Origin: Methanofastidiosum sp.
GTDB lineage: Archaea; Methanobacteriota_B; Thermococci; Methanofastidiosales; Methanofastidiosaceae
Reading direction: 5' to 3'
Length of the DNA: 36,133 nucleotides
NCBI GenBank assembly: GCA_020854815.1
Contig: JAHKLW010000021.1
Span: 1 to 36,133 of the forward strand
In this document: piece by piece, positions 36,054 through 36,133 of the stretch
Layout: each line of letters opens with the position of its first letter
How positions within the stretch are numbered: the stretch's first letter is position 1
Made by a program: the position numbers and the translations under genes
Notes under the pieces: model-generated
What the model saw: the letters and a program-made list of their open reading frames with translations, nothing else
The model's database searches: none
Told to the model about the DNA's origin: nothing

Positions 36054-36133
36054 AAGCCCTATTTGACTAGCCTAAGTGTTTTGAGCACTACGTTACCGGC
36101 AAATGTATAGGCACCGTAGGATGCGATCCCAAG
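36017..36133 (-). mobile_element. Possible IS200/IS605-type element end
   Basis: AGTCAAATA (36017-36025) and TATTTGACT (36060-36068) are perfect inverted repeats around two hairpins: CCCC-ACGGCTAAAGCC-GGGG and GGGCTT-GTAA-AAGCCC. On the minus strand AAGCCCCCGGCTTTAGCC followed by GTGGGGT resembles the right end of tnpB-carrying elements, where it folds as the 3' part of the omega RNA. The element would extend past the window. A bidirectional terminator is the other reading. Confidence 0.45.
36059..36133 (-). CDS. Partial C-terminus, possibly TnpB or another element gene
   Basis: The minus strand is open from the window edge to TAG at 36059 and reads LGIASYGAYTFAGNVVLKTL then RLVK. Only 24 codons are seen, so identity cannot be judged. 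Its stop lies inside the hairpin element, as tnpB stops do near the right end of IS605-type elements. No catalytic motif is in view. It may also be chance. Confidence 0.3.
   Translation of the reverse strand, partial: LGIASYGAYTFAGNVVLKTLRLVK

Overview
The window is part of a large tailed-phage genome (or a prophage of one). The evidence is a portal-like protein, a run of genes in the order of the P2 W-J-I-H baseplate/tail-fibre block, a phage-type SNF2 helicase, a MazG-like hydrolase, a tmRNA and a tRNA-like gene. The baseplate gene order suggests a contractile tail (inference). Terminase, major capsid, sheath and tube genes are not seen in these 36 kb, so the genome is probably much larger. 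Strong AGGAGG ribosome-binding sites throughout, an oxygen-sensitive class III ribonucleotide reductase and a type IV prepilin-like gene suggest an anaerobic host that uses strong Shine-Dalgarno signals and has a prepilin peptidase. A Clostridia-like or similar Gram-positive or thermophilic anaerobe is my guess only.

Layout. (1) Positions 1-19143, minus strand, are a virion/late block. It starts at the portal (19143) and runs leftward through small membrane proteins (possible holins), a cold-shock protein with a potentially bistable leader, a large hub-like protein, a sigma-70-family factor, three large unrecognised proteins, and then W-, J-, I- and H-like baseplate and tail-fibre genes. (2) Positions 19144-20571, plus strand, are an island of very small genes with a near-consensus promoter and several hairpin terminators. 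(3) Positions 20575-24586, minus strand, hold four small or medium unknown genes and the anaerobic ribonucleotide reductase nrdD. (4) Positions 24820-36053, plus strand, are accessory/early-type genes: a DUF5662-like protein, a MazG-like NTP pyrophosphohydrolase, zinc ribbons, tmRNA, tandem paralogues, a PD-(D/E)XK-like nuclease overlapping an odd 171-nt tRNA-Leu-like gene, a SNF2 helicase, a type IV prepilin-like protein and a DUF2958-like protein. (5) The right edge carries a hairpin that resembles the end of an IS200/IS605-type element.

How the parts may work together (inference). The phage sigma factor, coded inside the virion block, could drive late transcription of that block. NrdD and MazG manage nucleotide pools, the helicase acts on DNA, and tmRNA and tRNA adjust translation. 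The least explained parts are the csp leader, the expanded tRNA-Leu-like gene with its structured flank, the prepilin-like protein, the gene bracketed by a perfect 28-bp repeat, and the stretch at 29817-30566 with a decayed gene and GTAC-rich palindromes.
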